Assembly: GCA_022828425.1 (NCBI GenBank)
Contig: CP094685.1
Coordinates: forward strand, 1,736,001 to 1,800,000
DNA: 64,000 nt
Reading direction: 5' to 3'
Source: Candidatus Thiothrix sulfatifontis
GTDB lineage: Bacteria > Pseudomonadota > Gammaproteobacteria > Thiotrichales > Thiotrichaceae
Both the position numbers and the translations under genes were made by a program. Below the pieces are notes generated by a model that ran no database searches, was not told the DNA's origin, and saw only the letters and a program-made list of their open reading frames with translations. Each line of letters opens with the position of its first letter. Position 1 is the first letter of the stretch. Positions 29,095 through 38,753 of this stretch are shown here, one piece after another.

Positions 29095-30432
29095 ATGAGC
29101 AACCCAATCAATTCAACCACCAACGATTCCGTCAAAGCGGTATTGGCAGCAGGCGGCAAAAAAACCTCCCAAGGCAACAAGGGCAAGTGGCTGCTGGCAC
29201 TGCTGGTCGCAGGGATCATCGCAGGCGGCGCAGGCTATTACTTCATGGGGTCATCCCAAACCAAAAGTCAGACCAGCTACAAAACCACTCCCGCCAAAAC
29301 CGGCAACCTCAGTGTCACGGTGACAGCGACAGGCAACTTGCAGCCCAAAAATCAGGTCGATATTGGCACGGAACTCTCCGGCACAGTCGATGAGGTACTG
29401 GTCGATGCCAACGAAGTGGTGAAAAAAGGGCAGAAGTTGGCAAGCCTCAACACCACCCAGTTGCAAGACACCATCACCAAAGGCAAAGCCTCGCTGGCTT
29501 CCGCGCACGCCAAAGTCAAACAATCTGCCGCCAGCGTCAAAGAAGCGCGTACCAAGCTCAACCGTTTACGCGAGTTGTACAGCGCCTCCGGCGGCAAATT
29601 GCCCGCCCAATCCGAGTTGGATACCGCCGAAGCAACGCTGGAACGTTCCCAAGCCGATGCCGAAGTCGCCAAAACTACCGTGACCTCAGCCACTGCCGAA
29701 TTGCGCTCCTCCGAAACCAATCTCGGCAAAGCCACGATCACCTCACCGATTAACGGCGTAGTGCTGACCCGCACCGTCGAACCGGGGCAAACCGTCGCCT
29801 CGTCTTTGTCCGCACCAACTTTGTTCACATTGGCAGAAGATTTAGCACAAATGGAAGTCGAAGTCGGCGTGGATGAAGCCGATGTAGGGCAAGTCAAAGC
29901 CGGGCAAAAAGCCGAATTCAGCGTGGACGCATGGCCGGGGCGCAAATACCCCGCTGAAATTACCCGCGTCAGTTTGGGGGCGGATACGTCTGAAAATGTG
30001 GTGTCCTATCTCACCGTGCTGGCGGTGCAAAACACCGACCTGACCTTGCGCCCCGGCATGACCGCCACCGCCACCATCAAGACCGAATCGCGGGAAAATG
30101 TATTGCTCATTCCCAATACTGCCCTGCGCTTTACCCCCGTGGTGGCGGCTACGCCTGCGGCGGCGAGTGCCAATAGCAGCTTCATTTCGCAACTGATGCC
30201 GCGTCCGCCGGGTATGGGTACTGCCAAAAAACGCCCCAACGGTACGCCACCCGTCGCCAGCACCGATGGAATGCAAAAAATCTGGGTACTGGACAACAAC
30301 GCGCCCCTGGCAGTCGAAGTCAAAACCGGCATTAGCGATGGCAAGCAAACCGAAATTGTCAGCGGCGACTTGAAAGCGGGTATGGCGGTGATCACCGAAA
30401 GCACAGGCGGCACAGCAGGTGGCAAGCCATGA
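29095..30432 (+). CDS. macA: MacA-like periplasmic adaptor (membrane fusion protein)
   Basis: 445 aa. An N-terminal cytoplasmic stretch, one membrane helix (~31-50), a barrel-sandwich/lipoyl half (VDIGTELSGTVDEVLVDANEVVKKGQ), a coiled-coil hairpin (~125-210) and the second lipoyl half (TITSPINGVVLTRTVEPGQTV). A Pro-rich insertion near residues 365-390 is unusual. It starts 9 bases after the OMF gene with an AGGAG site, and its stop overlaps the ATPase start by 4 bases. Confidence 0.9.
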   Translation: MSNPINSTTNDSVKAVLAAGGKKTSQGNKGKWLLALLVAGIIAGGAGYYFMGSSQTKSQTSYKTTPAKTGNLSVTVTATGNLQPKNQVDIGTELSGTVDEVLVDANEVVKKGQKLASLNTTQLQDTITKGKASLASAHAKVKQSAASVKEARTKLNRLRELYSASGGKLPAQSELDTAEATLERSQADAEVAKTTVTSATAELRSSETNLGKATITSPINGVVLTRTVEPGQTVASSLSAPTLFTLAEDLAQMEVEVGVDEADVGQVKAGQKAEFSVDAWPGRKYPAEITRVSLGADTSENVVSYLTVLAVQNTDLTLRPGMTATATIKTESRENVLLIPNTALRFTPVVAATPAAASANSSFISQLMPRPPGMGTAKKRPNGTPPVASTDGMQKIWVLDNNAPLAVEVKTGISDGKQTEIVSGDLKAGMAVITESTGGTAGGKP

Positions 30433-31127
30433 GTGCGTTAATCGAATTACGCGGTATCACCAAAATCTACGGGCAAGGGCAGGCGAGCTTCAAAGCGCTG
30501 GATGGGGTCAATATGACCATTGAGCAAGGTGATTTTGTCGCCATCATGGGGCCGAGTGGTTCAGGCAAATCTACTGCGATGAATATTCTGGGCTGTTTGG
30601 ATGTCCCCAGTGGTGGCGAATATTTGTTCCGCGATGTGCATGTGGAACAGTTGTCGCGCAATGAACGCGCCTTGTTGCGGCGGCACTATCTGGGCTTCGT
30701 GTTCCAAGGCTTCAACCTGTTGGCGCGAACTTCCGCACAGGAAAATGTGGAATTGCCGCTGCTGTATCGGGGCGAATCCACCGAAGCGCGTCATATTGCC
30801 GCCCAAGCCGCGTTGAAACAGGTGGGGTTGGAAGGTTGGGGGCATCATACCCCGGCAGAACTGTCCGGCGGGCAACAGCAACGGGTAGCCATTGCGCGGG
30901 CGTTAGTCACCAACCCGACCATTTTGCTGGCGGATGAGCCAACCGGCAACCTCGACACCAAGACCAGCAATGAAATCATGGCATTGCTCACCGACCTGAA
31001 CGAAAACAAAGGCATTACGGTGCTAATGGTGACGCACGAACCTGATATGGCGGAATACGCCAAACGCATCATCCACTTCGTTGACGGCAATATCGACAGC
31101 GACGTGCGCAAACGGGAGATCACCTGA
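30429..31127 (+). CDS. MacB-type ABC transporter, ATPase
   Basis: 232 aa LolD/MacB-family ATPase. Walker A GPSGSGKST (~41-49), Q-loop FVFQGFNLL, signature LSGGQQQR, Walker B ILLADEPTGNLD, H-loop VTHEPD. In E. coli MacB the ATPase is fused to the permease; here it is a separate polypeptide as in many YknY-type systems. It overlaps macA (ATGA) and ends on the base where the permease ATG begins (TGATG). Confidence 0.92.
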   Translation: MSALIELRGITKIYGQGQASFKALDGVNMTIEQGDFVAIMGPSGSGKSTAMNILGCLDVPSGGEYLFRDVHVEQLSRNERALLRRHYLGFVFQGFNLLARTSAQENVELPLLYRGESTEARHIAAQAALKQVGLEGWGHHTPAELSGGQQQRVAIARALVTNPTILLADEPTGNLDTKTSNEIMALLTDLNENKGITVLMVTHEPDMAEYAKRIIHFVDGNIDSDVRKREIT

Positions 31128-32341
31128 TGTTATGGAGCAGCTTTTTACTCGCTCTGCGCGAAATCCGCCGCAATTTATTGCGTTCCTTCCTGACGATTCT
31201 GGGGATTGTGATTGGCGTATCCGCAGTCATTACAATGGTAACGCTGGGCAATGGTGCAACCCAAGCGGTGAAAAATCAGGTATCCAGCCTTGGCAGCAAC
31301 TTGCTGCAAATCCGTAACGGGCAACGCATGATGGGGCCAGGCGGTGGTGGCGGGGGCGGTTCACCCCCGTTTTCGCTGGAAGATGTCGAAGCCATCCGCA
31401 ATCAGATTACGGGGCTGGCAGCGGTTGCGCCGGAGGTGAGCAAGAGTGCCACGGTCGTTTCCATGTCCAACAACTGGTCAACCAGCGTGACGGGTTCGAC
31501 CAACGATTTCTTTATTGCCGGAAGCTGGAAACTGGCATCAGGGCGCACCTTTAGCGAAGCAGAAGAAAAGGCGGGGCAAACCGTGTGTTTGATCGGGGAA
31601 ACCATTCGCCGTGAATTATTCGGCACGCAACAACCCGTGGGTGAGAGCTTGCGGGTGAATAACTTTTCCTGCGAAATCATCGGTATATTGGTATCCAAAG
31701 GGCAAGCGTCGATGGGGCGCGATCAGGATGATACCGTCATTATGCCGATCAAAGCGGTGCAACGGCGTTTGACCGGCAATCAAAACGTTTCCAGCATCCA
31801 AGTGTCGGTCGCGGACGAAAACGACATTACCAGCGTCAAAGAGCAATTGACCAACTTGATGCGCGAACGCCGCCGTTTGGGTGATGACAAGGACGACAAT
31901 TTCAACGTGCAGGATACCCGCCAGATTGCCGAAGCCTTGTCTGGTACGACGCAAGTGATGACTACTTTACTGGCAGCGGTGGCTTCGGTCAGCTTGCTGG
32001 TCGGCGGGATCGGCATTATGAATATTATGCTGGTGTCCGTGACTGAGCGTACCCGTGAAATCGGTATTCGGCTGGCGATTGGGGCGTTGGAACGTGAAGT
32101 GTTGCTGCAATTTCTGATCGAGGCGGTGGTGCTGGCTTCTCTCGGCGGCTTGATTGGGATTGGGTTGGCAACGCTGGTATCCATCGGCTTGTCGCAAGTG
32201 ATGAATGTGCCGTATGTTTTCAATGTGGGGATTAACTTGCTGTCGTTTGTGTTTTCGGCGGGGATTGGTGTGTTGTTTGGGTATATGCCTGCGAAACGCG
32301 CCGCGCGGCTAGACCCGATTGAGGCGTTGCGCCACGAGTGA
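31127..32341 (+). CDS. MacB-type ABC transporter, permease
   Basis: 404 aa FtsX/MacB-like permease with one N-terminal helix (~20-42), a large periplasmic MacB_PCD domain (~45-270) and three C-terminal helices with the GIMNIMLVSVTERTREIGIR motif. A Gly-rich stretch occurs at ~66-78. Together with the upstream genes it forms a tripartite pump for export of a peptide, lipid or macrolide-like substrate; the substrate cannot be told from sequence. It converges with the porin gene 17 bases away, with a 9-bp inverted repeat (32322-32351) across the junction. Confidence 0.9.
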   Translation: MLWSSFLLALREIRRNLLRSFLTILGIVIGVSAVITMVTLGNGATQAVKNQVSSLGSNLLQIRNGQRMMGPGGGGGGGSPPFSLEDVEAIRNQITGLAAVAPEVSKSATVVSMSNNWSTSVTGSTNDFFIAGSWKLASGRTFSEAEEKAGQTVCLIGETIRRELFGTQQPVGESLRVNNFSCEIIGILVSKGQASMGRDQDDTVIMPIKAVQRRLTGNQNVSSIQVSVADENDITSVKEQLTNLMRERRRLGDDKDDNFNVQDTRQIAEALSGTTQVMTTLLAAVASVSLLVGGIGIMNIMLVSVTERTREIGIRLAIGALEREVLLQFLIEAVVLASLGGLIGIGLATLVSIGLSQVMNVPYVFNVGINLLSFVFSAGIGVLFGYMPAKRAARLDPIEALRHE

Positions 32342-32358
32342 GGCAACGCCTGCGGTGC

Positions 32359-33252
32359 TTAGAACTCGTAAGCCACTTGCAGCGTGATTACATCTTCTTT
32401 GCTGCCATCGTAGGCTTCGTTGTTCATGTATTCAGCCGCGAAACTGGCTTTTTCGTAGACGGGCATACTGTAGGCAATACCCGCTGCTTTTTCGGGCAGT
32501 TCCAGCGACTCAGCCGCGTCGGTTTGCTGGTAGGCGAGTGCTACGGTGCGGTCGTTGCCCATATCGAAACCGATTTCGAGATTGGTGGCGCTGGGTTCGA
32601 CGCTGCTGTCATCTTCCAGCGTGATGGCATCGACTTGAATGTGTTCGGCAATCACGCTGGCTTTGCCGACAGTAGCGGAGGCATGGATACCTAGCCCTGC
32701 CGCTGCTTTATCATTCACATCAGAAATATAGCTCACGCCAGCCCCGAAGTTGTCGGCGCTGTAATCGAGATTCACGCCGTAATCATCAATTTTGTTGCTG
32801 CCATCTTTGTCATCTTTGAATACGTAGGCCGAGCCGGAAATATCGCCGGAACTGACACCCAGTTGCACGGCTTCTTCTTGTGTTTCCGCCATTTCCAACG
32901 TCAGTGGGTCGGACACCATATGGCTGTCGAATTTACCGAAAGGCACGTACATGCGCCCTGCGGTGACATCCAGCCCTTCACGCGGTTTGAAGGTAAGGGT
33001 GGCTTCATCCAGCGCAATATTGTCGTTGTTTTCACCTTGTTCGTAGAGGAATAAGACGTGGCCTTCGAGTTTGTCATTGATCTGATTGTCGATGCCGAGT
33101 TCGACGGCGGGTACAGTGAGGTCGCTGCTATCGCCGTCATCATTGCTGACAAAACCGGCTTCGACTTCCACCACACCGCTGAGGGTGGTGGCGGCAAAAG
33201 CGGGGCTGGTTAAGGATGCGCCAATCAGGATGCTTAATAAGGTCTTTTTCAT
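32359..33252 (-). CDS. LbtU-like outer-membrane porin
   Basis: 297 aa beta-barrel protein with a signal peptide (cleaved at ...SPAFA, ~21) and a terminal aromatic residue (VAYEF) typical of outer-membrane proteins. The alternating strand pattern and GRMYVPFGKFDSHMVSDPLTLEM segment fit the LbtU siderophore-porin family, which works without TonB. It is the last gene of the minus-strand iron cluster, 46 bases after the DUF1513 gene, which supports a role in iron acquisition. Confidence 0.8.
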   Translation of the reverse strand: MKKTLLSILIGASLTSPAFAATTLSGVVEVEAGFVSNDDGDSSDLTVPAVELGIDNQINDKLEGHVLFLYEQGENNDNIALDEATLTFKPREGLDVTAGRMYVPFGKFDSHMVSDPLTLEMAETQEEAVQLGVSSGDISGSAYVFKDDKDGSNKIDDYGVNLDYSADNFGAGVSYISDVNDKAAAGLGIHASATVGKASVIAEHIQVDAITLEDDSSVEPSATNLEIGFDMGNDRTVALAYQQTDAAESLELPEKAAGIAYSMPVYEKASFAAEYMNNEAYDGSKEDVITLQVAYEF

Positions 33253-33298
33253 ACTAGAACTCCAGGTATTTTGATAGGGAACAGTGGCTGGTCTGTCA

Positions 33299-34426
33299 TT
33301 ATGTTATTACTAGATGGTTATCCCAACGTTGGTCGGAAAACTGGTGCAACAGGCTGGCTGGTGCGGGTTGAAGGGTTGAGGGAAAACGGTGAATGCCGCC
33401 GGTCGCATCCGAGACTAAAAATTGCTGCTGTTGTGGCAAAAACGCGATGCCGCTGGGTTCCGGTACGGAATGCGCGTGCAGAAAACGGCGTTCGCGGGTA
33501 CTCCAAAAGCTAGTGTGATTGCCGCGTGGTGAGGATACCGCCAGAATTTGTTGCTGCGGGTCATAGGCTAAATCCGCCATGTAACCGTTGAACAGCGCTA
33601 CATCAGCGGCGCTAATGTCGAGCAATTGCAACTCACCGCCGTGCGGCTGCCAAGCGACCAAGGAGGCGGGTTGTTGGCGGTATAAATTGCCTTCGTATTG
33701 CAGCGCCACGCCGACACTGCCATCCGCAGTGGCGATTAAGTGGCGAATGCTTAAATGACGGTCGGGTAGGCGGTATTCGTCAATTTTTTTGCCGGTTTGC
33801 GCATCAAGATAAACCAGCGAAGGTTGCATGGTGTCAATGTTGAGTTTACGCCGCCCGAAATCGGGGTGCTGTTCAATACCGCCGTTGGCAATGACCAGCG
33901 TTTTGCCATCGGGCATGAGTTGTATATCGTGCGGATCAAGTCCGAAGGTGTCGTATTCGCCGAGGTGTTGGAAAGTTTTGCTGTCGCGGATACCGAGTAC
34001 GCCGCGTTTTTCATCGTAAGCGTTTTCGGTGGTGAACAGCACATCACCCGCAGAGGATAAACAGCCGTGACCGTTGAAATGTCGTCCGGCTGTTGCGGGA
34101 ATGGGGGTGTTTTGAGCTTCTGTGAACATGACGACGGCGCATTCAAAGGCGGGGCGGCGTCCGAACAGTAGGGCGGTGTCGTTTGCTAAGGGTAATACGG
34201 CGTGTCCGCGCATGGGGACAGCGCAGGATTGCAGTTGCCCGCTTGCCATGTCTAAGCGGGTTAGAAAGTGTCCGCCGTGTGGGTTGTCGCTGGCGGAATA
34301 TAAATGGGTGAGGTTGGTATCTGCTTCAACAGGTGTTCCTGCGGCGCGTTTCATTAGGGTGTTGACCCCTAATGCCGCACCAAACGTTCCGGCAGTGGCA
34401 AGTAACAAAAACTGGCGGCGATTCAT
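33299..34426 (-). CDS. DUF1513 family periplasmic protein
   Basis: 375 aa with a twin-arginine-like N-terminus (MNRRQFLLLATAGTFGAALG), so export by Tat is likely. The rest is a beta-propeller-like sequence with FNGHGCLSSAGDVLFTTEN and DPHDIQLMPDGKTLVIANGG motifs typical of DUF1513. The family is known to be encoded next to imelysin and di-heme oxidoreductase genes, as here. Function unproven; iron acquisition is inferred from the neighbours. Confidence 0.88.
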   Translation of the reverse strand: MNRRQFLLLATAGTFGAALGVNTLMKRAAGTPVEADTNLTHLYSASDNPHGGHFLTRLDMASGQLQSCAVPMRGHAVLPLANDTALLFGRRPAFECAVVMFTEAQNTPIPATAGRHFNGHGCLSSAGDVLFTTENAYDEKRGVLGIRDSKTFQHLGEYDTFGLDPHDIQLMPDGKTLVIANGGIEQHPDFGRRKLNIDTMQPSLVYLDAQTGKKIDEYRLPDRHLSIRHLIATADGSVGVALQYEGNLYRQQPASLVAWQPHGGELQLLDISAADVALFNGYMADLAYDPQQQILAVSSPRGNHTSFWSTRERRFLHAHSVPEPSGIAFLPQQQQFLVSDATGGIHRFPSTLQPAPASLLHQFSDQRWDNHLVIT

Positions 34427-34429
34427 TGT

Positions 34430-35581
34430 TTAATCCCCATCGTTGTCGTTGAAACCGAGTTGTACGCCTAGCACTTTGGCAAGCTGGCGGCGGATTCCCA
34501 TTTGAATGTCATTACCGAGGTAGTAATAACCATCGAGTTCTTTACCTTTACCCGTCTTGATTAGCTCGAAAGGGTCAGCACTGGGCAGCGGTAACTTGAG
34601 GTAATTGTCGAAGCGTTGCTGCATGGCATCGGCGACGAACTTTTCCACTTCGCGTTCGTTGTGGTCGCGTAGCCATTGCAATACACCGCCTTCCCGCAGA
34701 ATACGTTGCATCCCTTCCACATTGGCGCGAATGATTTGGATGGAATAGCCACTGCGCCAGGCTTCCAGTTGGTAAGCGTTGGAGGTATTCAGCACTTCCT
34801 GCTTGCCTTCGGTATTGAGGTCAATGCCTTTGCCCAAGGGATTGCCGATGCGGTTTTTGGAAAACTTTTCGGCGGACTGATACAGCTTGCCTACCAGCAA
34901 ATCTACCGCTTGGCGGGCGCTGGCGAAGGTGGCATTGCCCTTGTGCGCATCGCGGAAAGCGCTGGCGTAACCGTTGCTGTCTTGCAGCCAACCATTCGCG
35001 ATGGTTTGTACTTGGGTATGCAGCAAGGTGCTGGCAGCTTGCACGTAATCACAGCGGCGTTTGCCCGTATCGCCTTGGAAGCTTGCCAGTTGTTCGGCTT
35101 CGCTTTTGTCACGATCAAACAGCAAGAATTCCAGCGTACTTAAGCCTTGCCCGCCCACTCCGGCTTTTGCGATGCTGTCGGGAGTCAGGGGAAGGTCATC
35201 GGTCAGCAAGCGGCTGATGATCATTTTTTTCGGCGGATTGAAATTGATGGTGAAATCTATCTGATCGGCAATCGCGGGGCCAAACATGAGCGCGTCGGTG
35301 CGATGCCATGCCAACAAGGTTTCGCCCCAGCCTTCGCGCAATACTTTGAAGGATTCGGCGGTGGGGGCGCTGCAAAATGCTGTGCTGCGCTGCTCTAAGG
35401 TGTTGGCGGTGACTTGCAATTCCCGATACAGCGGGATGATTGCGCCATCAACCACAGCCGCCAGCAATTTGTCGGCATCAGGCAGCGGCGTGGCGGGGGC
35501 GACATTGGGTGTGGCTGCAAATAACAGCGAAGGCAGCAGGAGCAGGCAGCAAAAAATCTGTTTAAACATCAGCGTTCTCAT
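34430..35581 (-). CDS. Imelysin family protein (second copy)
   Basis: 383 aa (or 379 from a second ATG at 35569) with a signal peptide (cleaved near LLFA). The sequence matches the imelysin-like peptidase_M75 fold (WHRTDALMFGPA, GGQGLSTLEFLLFD). Instead of the GxHxxE motif of the first copy, this protein reads GLSTLEF at the equivalent place, so the histidine is replaced. Its ATG overlaps the stop of the di-heme gene (TAATG). Confidence 0.85.
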   Translation of the reverse strand: MRTLMFKQIFCCLLLLPSLLFAATPNVAPATPLPDADKLLAAVVDGAIIPLYRELQVTANTLEQRSTAFCSAPTAESFKVLREGWGETLLAWHRTDALMFGPAIADQIDFTINFNPPKKMIISRLLTDDLPLTPDSIAKAGVGGQGLSTLEFLLFDRDKSEAEQLASFQGDTGKRRCDYVQAASTLLHTQVQTIANGWLQDSNGYASAFRDAHKGNATFASARQAVDLLVGKLYQSAEKFSKNRIGNPLGKGIDLNTEGKQEVLNTSNAYQLEAWRSGYSIQIIRANVEGMQRILREGGVLQWLRDHNEREVEKFVADAMQQRFDNYLKLPLPSADPFELIKTGKGKELDGYYYLGNDIQMGIRRQLAKVLGVQLGFNDNDGD

Positions 35582-36888
35582 TACAGTGAGTTGAGGAAAC
35601 GTAACAGTGCTTCCCGTTCGGATTTGTGCATCGACAATACGTGTTGCTTGGCGGCTTCGGCTTCGCCACCGTGCGAGAGAATGGCTTCCAGCAGGTTGCG
35701 GGCGCGTCCGTCATGCAGGAAACGGGAGTGTCCGCTGAGTTTTGCGGTTAAACCGATACCCCACAGGGGCGGGGTGCGCCATTCGTTGCCGGATGCCGCA
35801 AAGTCGGGGCGCTTATCTGCCAGCCCCTCACCCATGTCATGCAGCAACAGGTCGGAATAGGGTTGGTGTGGCTGGTTTGCCAAGGCTGGAAATGTTGGGA
35901 TATGGCAGGCGACACAGCCCGCCTGATTAAACAGTTTCTGCCCTTGAATGACTTGCGTATCGTCGGTGTCACGGCGCGTTGGTACGGGTTGGTGGGCAAT
36001 GTGAAATACGACTTTTTCTAGCAAATTAGCGGGAATTTCCGGCTTGCCGCCTTCTGGCAGGGCGTGGCAATCTGTTTGTGCTGCGGTACATGGCTGTTCT
36101 GGGAAGAGGGTGGAAGTAATGCCAATGTCATTGCGGAAGGCATCCGCCGTTTGCTGGAGAATACTCGGTTGATTGGCTTTCCAACTAAAGCGCCCTAGTG
36201 TGGTTTGTTGCGTGGCAATGTCCCAGACCTGATTAGGTTTGCCGGAAATGCCGTCAGCATTGCGGTCATCAGGATCGGCATTGGTAAGAATTTCTGCTTC
36301 GGGGATGCTTTCCAGCAAACCCATGCCAAACAGTGGCGGCGCAACCCGTGCGGAGAATTGGGTGTCAGGGTGCAATGCGCCGTAGTTTAGCCCGTCAATC
36401 TGCAAATGCGGTTGTAACAGCGTGTAGGTTTCGCCATCTTTGAATTGCCCGTGAATGTCGGTGTAGGTGAAACGCGGTGTGCCTTCACCCGGTAAACCTT
36501 TGATGCCTAGCGTTTGCAAATGGTCGCCGTAAGTCGGTTCAGGGGCAATCCCCAATGTTTTCACAACAGTTTGTTGTGCAGCACTGTGGGCAGGGATGCT
36601 GAGCTTTACAATGGTCGATAGAAAGTTTTCGGTCTCCGTCAGCGGCGGATGCCCGCGCCCATGCTGCACATGACAAGCAATGCAGCTATTGGCTTTGAAC
36701 AGCGGCCCCAGCCCATCACGCGCAGTGGTGGAGGCGGGGGAACTGACCCACGGTTGCTGGAAGAATGCGCCACCGATGGCGAAGTCTTCGTGTTGTTGCG
36801 GTATCCCTTCGGCTACGCTCAGGGAACTGCTGTTGGCTATCCCTGATGTGAGTAACACACCAAGGGCAATGGCTAGAGTTGCTTGCAT
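35581..36888 (-). CDS. Di-heme oxidoreductase (DHOR/DUF1111 family)
   Basis: 435 aa with a signal peptide. Two heme c motifs are visible, CIACH (~75) and CVACH (~325), in the arrangement of the 'thiol oxidoreductase-like' di-heme family. It sits between two imelysin genes with only 1 shared base on the 3' side and directly abuts the upstream imelysin stop. In this conserved arrangement it is thought to serve periplasmic iron redox chemistry; that is context-based. Confidence 0.9.
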   Translation of the reverse strand: MQATLAIALGVLLTSGIANSSSLSVAEGIPQQHEDFAIGGAFFQQPWVSSPASTTARDGLGPLFKANSCIACHVQHGRGHPPLTETENFLSTIVKLSIPAHSAAQQTVVKTLGIAPEPTYGDHLQTLGIKGLPGEGTPRFTYTDIHGQFKDGETYTLLQPHLQIDGLNYGALHPDTQFSARVAPPLFGMGLLESIPEAEILTNADPDDRNADGISGKPNQVWDIATQQTTLGRFSWKANQPSILQQTADAFRNDIGITSTLFPEQPCTAAQTDCHALPEGGKPEIPANLLEKVVFHIAHQPVPTRRDTDDTQVIQGQKLFNQAGCVACHIPTFPALANQPHQPYSDLLLHDMGEGLADKRPDFAASGNEWRTPPLWGIGLTAKLSGHSRFLHDGRARNLLEAILSHGGEAEAAKQHVLSMHKSEREALLRFLNSL

Positions 36889-38127
36889 TTATCCACCAAA
36901 GGAGTCGCTGGTTTCCGGGTTCAGGCTGTCGATACCCACGGCTTTCGCCGCTGCTTCGATGTCACCGGTTTGGCTGCGTAAGGCAGCAATCGCGGCTTTG
37001 ATGCGTTTGTTACCGTCTTTGTTATCCGGCTTGATTTGCTGGTCGAAATTTTCGCCGTTTTTCGCCGCTTCCACAATGGCTTCGGCTTTTTGTTGGGTAT
37101 CAGCGAGTTTGCTGACCAAGGTTGCGCTGGCTTTGGCATCCTTGCTGGCAACCAGTTGCGAGAGGCTTGCGCCCGTTACCGTTGTGCCATCGGTGCGCGT
37201 GTAAGTGCCGTTGAAAATGTTTTGGATGCTGCGGGCGTTTTCAGCAATGTCGTGGTGGGTGTTGTCGCTGAAACAGGAGTGTTCGTCTTCCTGCGAATGT
37301 GCCAACAATGCTACGTTCATGCGTTCGCCCGCGAGTTCGCCGAGGCTTAGGCTGCCCATGCCGAATAACATGCGGCGCAACGCTTCTTTTTCATCGAGTG
37401 CGAGGAAACCGCTGCGGTAGTTACCGGCTTTACCATCTGCCCAGTCATCCGCCATTTGTTGCGTATCGGCGACCAATAAATCGGTAGCAGCTTTCAAGTA
37501 GGCGGCGCGGCGTTCACAATTGCCGTTGGTGCAAGCGTCACCTTTGGCGTAATCGGTGGGGGGGCGCTTTCCGGCATCTTTGGAGTCTTCGTTAAAATCT
37601 TGCCCCCACAGCAGGAATTCGATGGCGTGGTAGCCGGTGGCAACGTTGGCTTCGGAGCCGCCTTTTTCATGCAGCGATTTCAGCAGTTCCAGCGTGATTG
37701 GGTCTTTGCCTGCAATGATATTGGCGCTGGCAAATTGGTTGCCTTCCTCGTGGTCGTAGGCGTCAGTTTTGACGTAATCAATCAAGCCCTCGTCGAGCGG
37801 CCAAGCGTTGACTTGGCCTTCCCAGTCGTCCACATTTTTATTGCTAAATCGGAAGGCTTCGGTTTGGCTGTAAGGTTTACGTGCGGCTAACCAAGCATCT
37901 TGGGCGGCTTGCTGGGTTTCGGCGGTGGGGTTGGCAATGAAGGCATCGACTTTTTCTTGTAAGATTTTGGCGGTGGTGAATGAATCATTAAAACTGGCGT
38001 GGGCAATATTCACATAGGTTTCCATCACCGCTTTGGCAGTAACGGTTTCAGCGCTGACTAACAGGGGTGTGGTGCATAATACGCCACCGAATAGGGCGGC
38101 TGAGACGATGTGGGAAAGGGTTTTCAT
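36889..38127 (-). CDS. Imelysin family periplasmic iron-regulated protein
   Basis: 412 aa with a signal peptide (cleaved near LLVSA). It contains the imelysin motif GxHxxE as GYHAIEFLLWGQD (~150), a presumed metal site. Homologues (ICMP/IrpA type) are iron-regulated and bind iron or heme-derived iron. There is a Cys pair CTNGNC (~183) and a partial internal repeat. It is followed without a gap by the di-heme oxidoreductase. Confidence 0.9.
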   Translation of the reverse strand: MKTLSHIVSAALFGGVLCTTPLLVSAETVTAKAVMETYVNIAHASFNDSFTTAKILQEKVDAFIANPTAETQQAAQDAWLAARKPYSQTEAFRFSNKNVDDWEGQVNAWPLDEGLIDYVKTDAYDHEEGNQFASANIIAGKDPITLELLKSLHEKGGSEANVATGYHAIEFLLWGQDFNEDSKDAGKRPPTDYAKGDACTNGNCERRAAYLKAATDLLVADTQQMADDWADGKAGNYRSGFLALDEKEALRRMLFGMGSLSLGELAGERMNVALLAHSQEDEHSCFSDNTHHDIAENARSIQNIFNGTYTRTDGTTVTGASLSQLVASKDAKASATLVSKLADTQQKAEAIVEAAKNGENFDQQIKPDNKDGNKRIKAAIAALRSQTGDIEAAAKAVGIDSLNPETSDSFGG

Positions 38128-38205
38128 GGGTAGTCTCCAAAAAAAACACGTCTGGCTGGGGCAGTAACGCTGACTGGCTTGACTGTTAAAGGTGTTGATG
38201 AATCG

Positions 38206-38421
38206 TTATTGGGCAGATTTTTCAGCGGAACGGTCAAGGGAAGGTTGCTTGTCTGCGTCATCATCTGCCGAAGTGAGGATCAAATTGCCCCGGCGGGTAA
38301 TGGTCAAACAATAAGGACGCTTGCCGTGCTGAAGAATAATTTTTTTGCAGCCGCGCATCAATTCTTCCAGATTGACGCGGTGTGGTTCGACATCCGTCAT
38401 TCTCAAAGCTCCAGTCATCAT
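38206..38421 (-). CDS. hemP: HemP-like hemin uptake protein
   Basis: 71 aa. The core ILQHGKRPYCLTITRRGNLILT matches the small HemP/HmuP family, regulators or accessories of heme uptake genes. The ATG at 38421 overlaps the stop of the bfd gene (ATGA) and has an AAGGTG site inside bfd; ATGs at 38418 and 38400 are alternatives. The C-terminal 20 residues are a polar tail beyond the usual family length. Confidence 0.8.
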   Translation of the reverse strand: MMTGALRMTDVEPHRVNLEELMRGCKKIILQHGKRPYCLTITRRGNLILTSADDDADKQPSLDRSAEKSAQ

Positions 38422-38630
38422 GCGAATGCACCTTGCATCAGGTTGAGGTTAAAGTGGAAAGTATCAGGGTTGAGGGTTTCTTCGATGACTTCACAGGCAT
38501 GACTTTTGCAGCGCCCGCAACACGTGCCGACTTTCAGCTCTTGTTGAATGGCTTCCAGCGTCTCGTGGCCGTGTTTAACGGCTTTCTTGATCGCTTTGTC
38601 GGTCACAGAGTGGCAAATACAAACGTACAT
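38418..38630 (-). CDS. bfd: Bacterioferritin-associated ferredoxin
   Basis: 70 aa [2Fe-2S] protein. The cysteine pattern CICH...GTCCGRCKSHA is the Bfd/BFD-like signature. Bfd reduces the iron core of bacterioferritin to release Fe2+, and two bfr genes lie 4 kb away. It heads the seven-gene minus-strand cluster and lies immediately downstream of Fur-box candidates, which fits induction in iron starvation. Confidence 0.9.
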   Translation of the reverse strand: MYVCICHSVTDKAIKKAVKHGHETLEAIQQELKVGTCCGRCKSHACEVIEETLNPDTFHFNLNLMQGAFA

Positions 38631-38665
38631 GGCATCACCTAAACAGTAATCATTCTTAAACGTTC

Positions 38666-38684
38666 GGTGATGATAATCATGATC
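38666..38684. promoter_or_regulatory. Fur-box candidate 1 (bfd side)
   Basis: Matches 16 of 19 positions of GATAATGATAATCATTATC, the best match in the window. It lies 36 bases upstream of bfd. Confidence 0.7.
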
Positions 38685-38717
38685 AATTGCAAATACAAGT
38701 GTTTCTCAGTTATTTTT

Positions 38718-38736
38718 TGAAATGATAATAATTCTC
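38718..38736. promoter_or_regulatory. Fur-box candidate 2
   Basis: Matches 14 of 19 consensus positions, with core AATGATAAT followed by AATT.TC. It lies midway in the bfd / 38903 intergenic region. Confidence 0.55.
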
Positions 38737-38753
38737 AAAAAAATGCTTGACTC

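Noticed and set aside
32322..32351. 9-bp inverted repeat between the MacB permease and the porin genes as a firm terminator
   Set aside because: The stem is good, but there is no T tract on either side and half of it lies in coding sequence; noted only in the permease entry.
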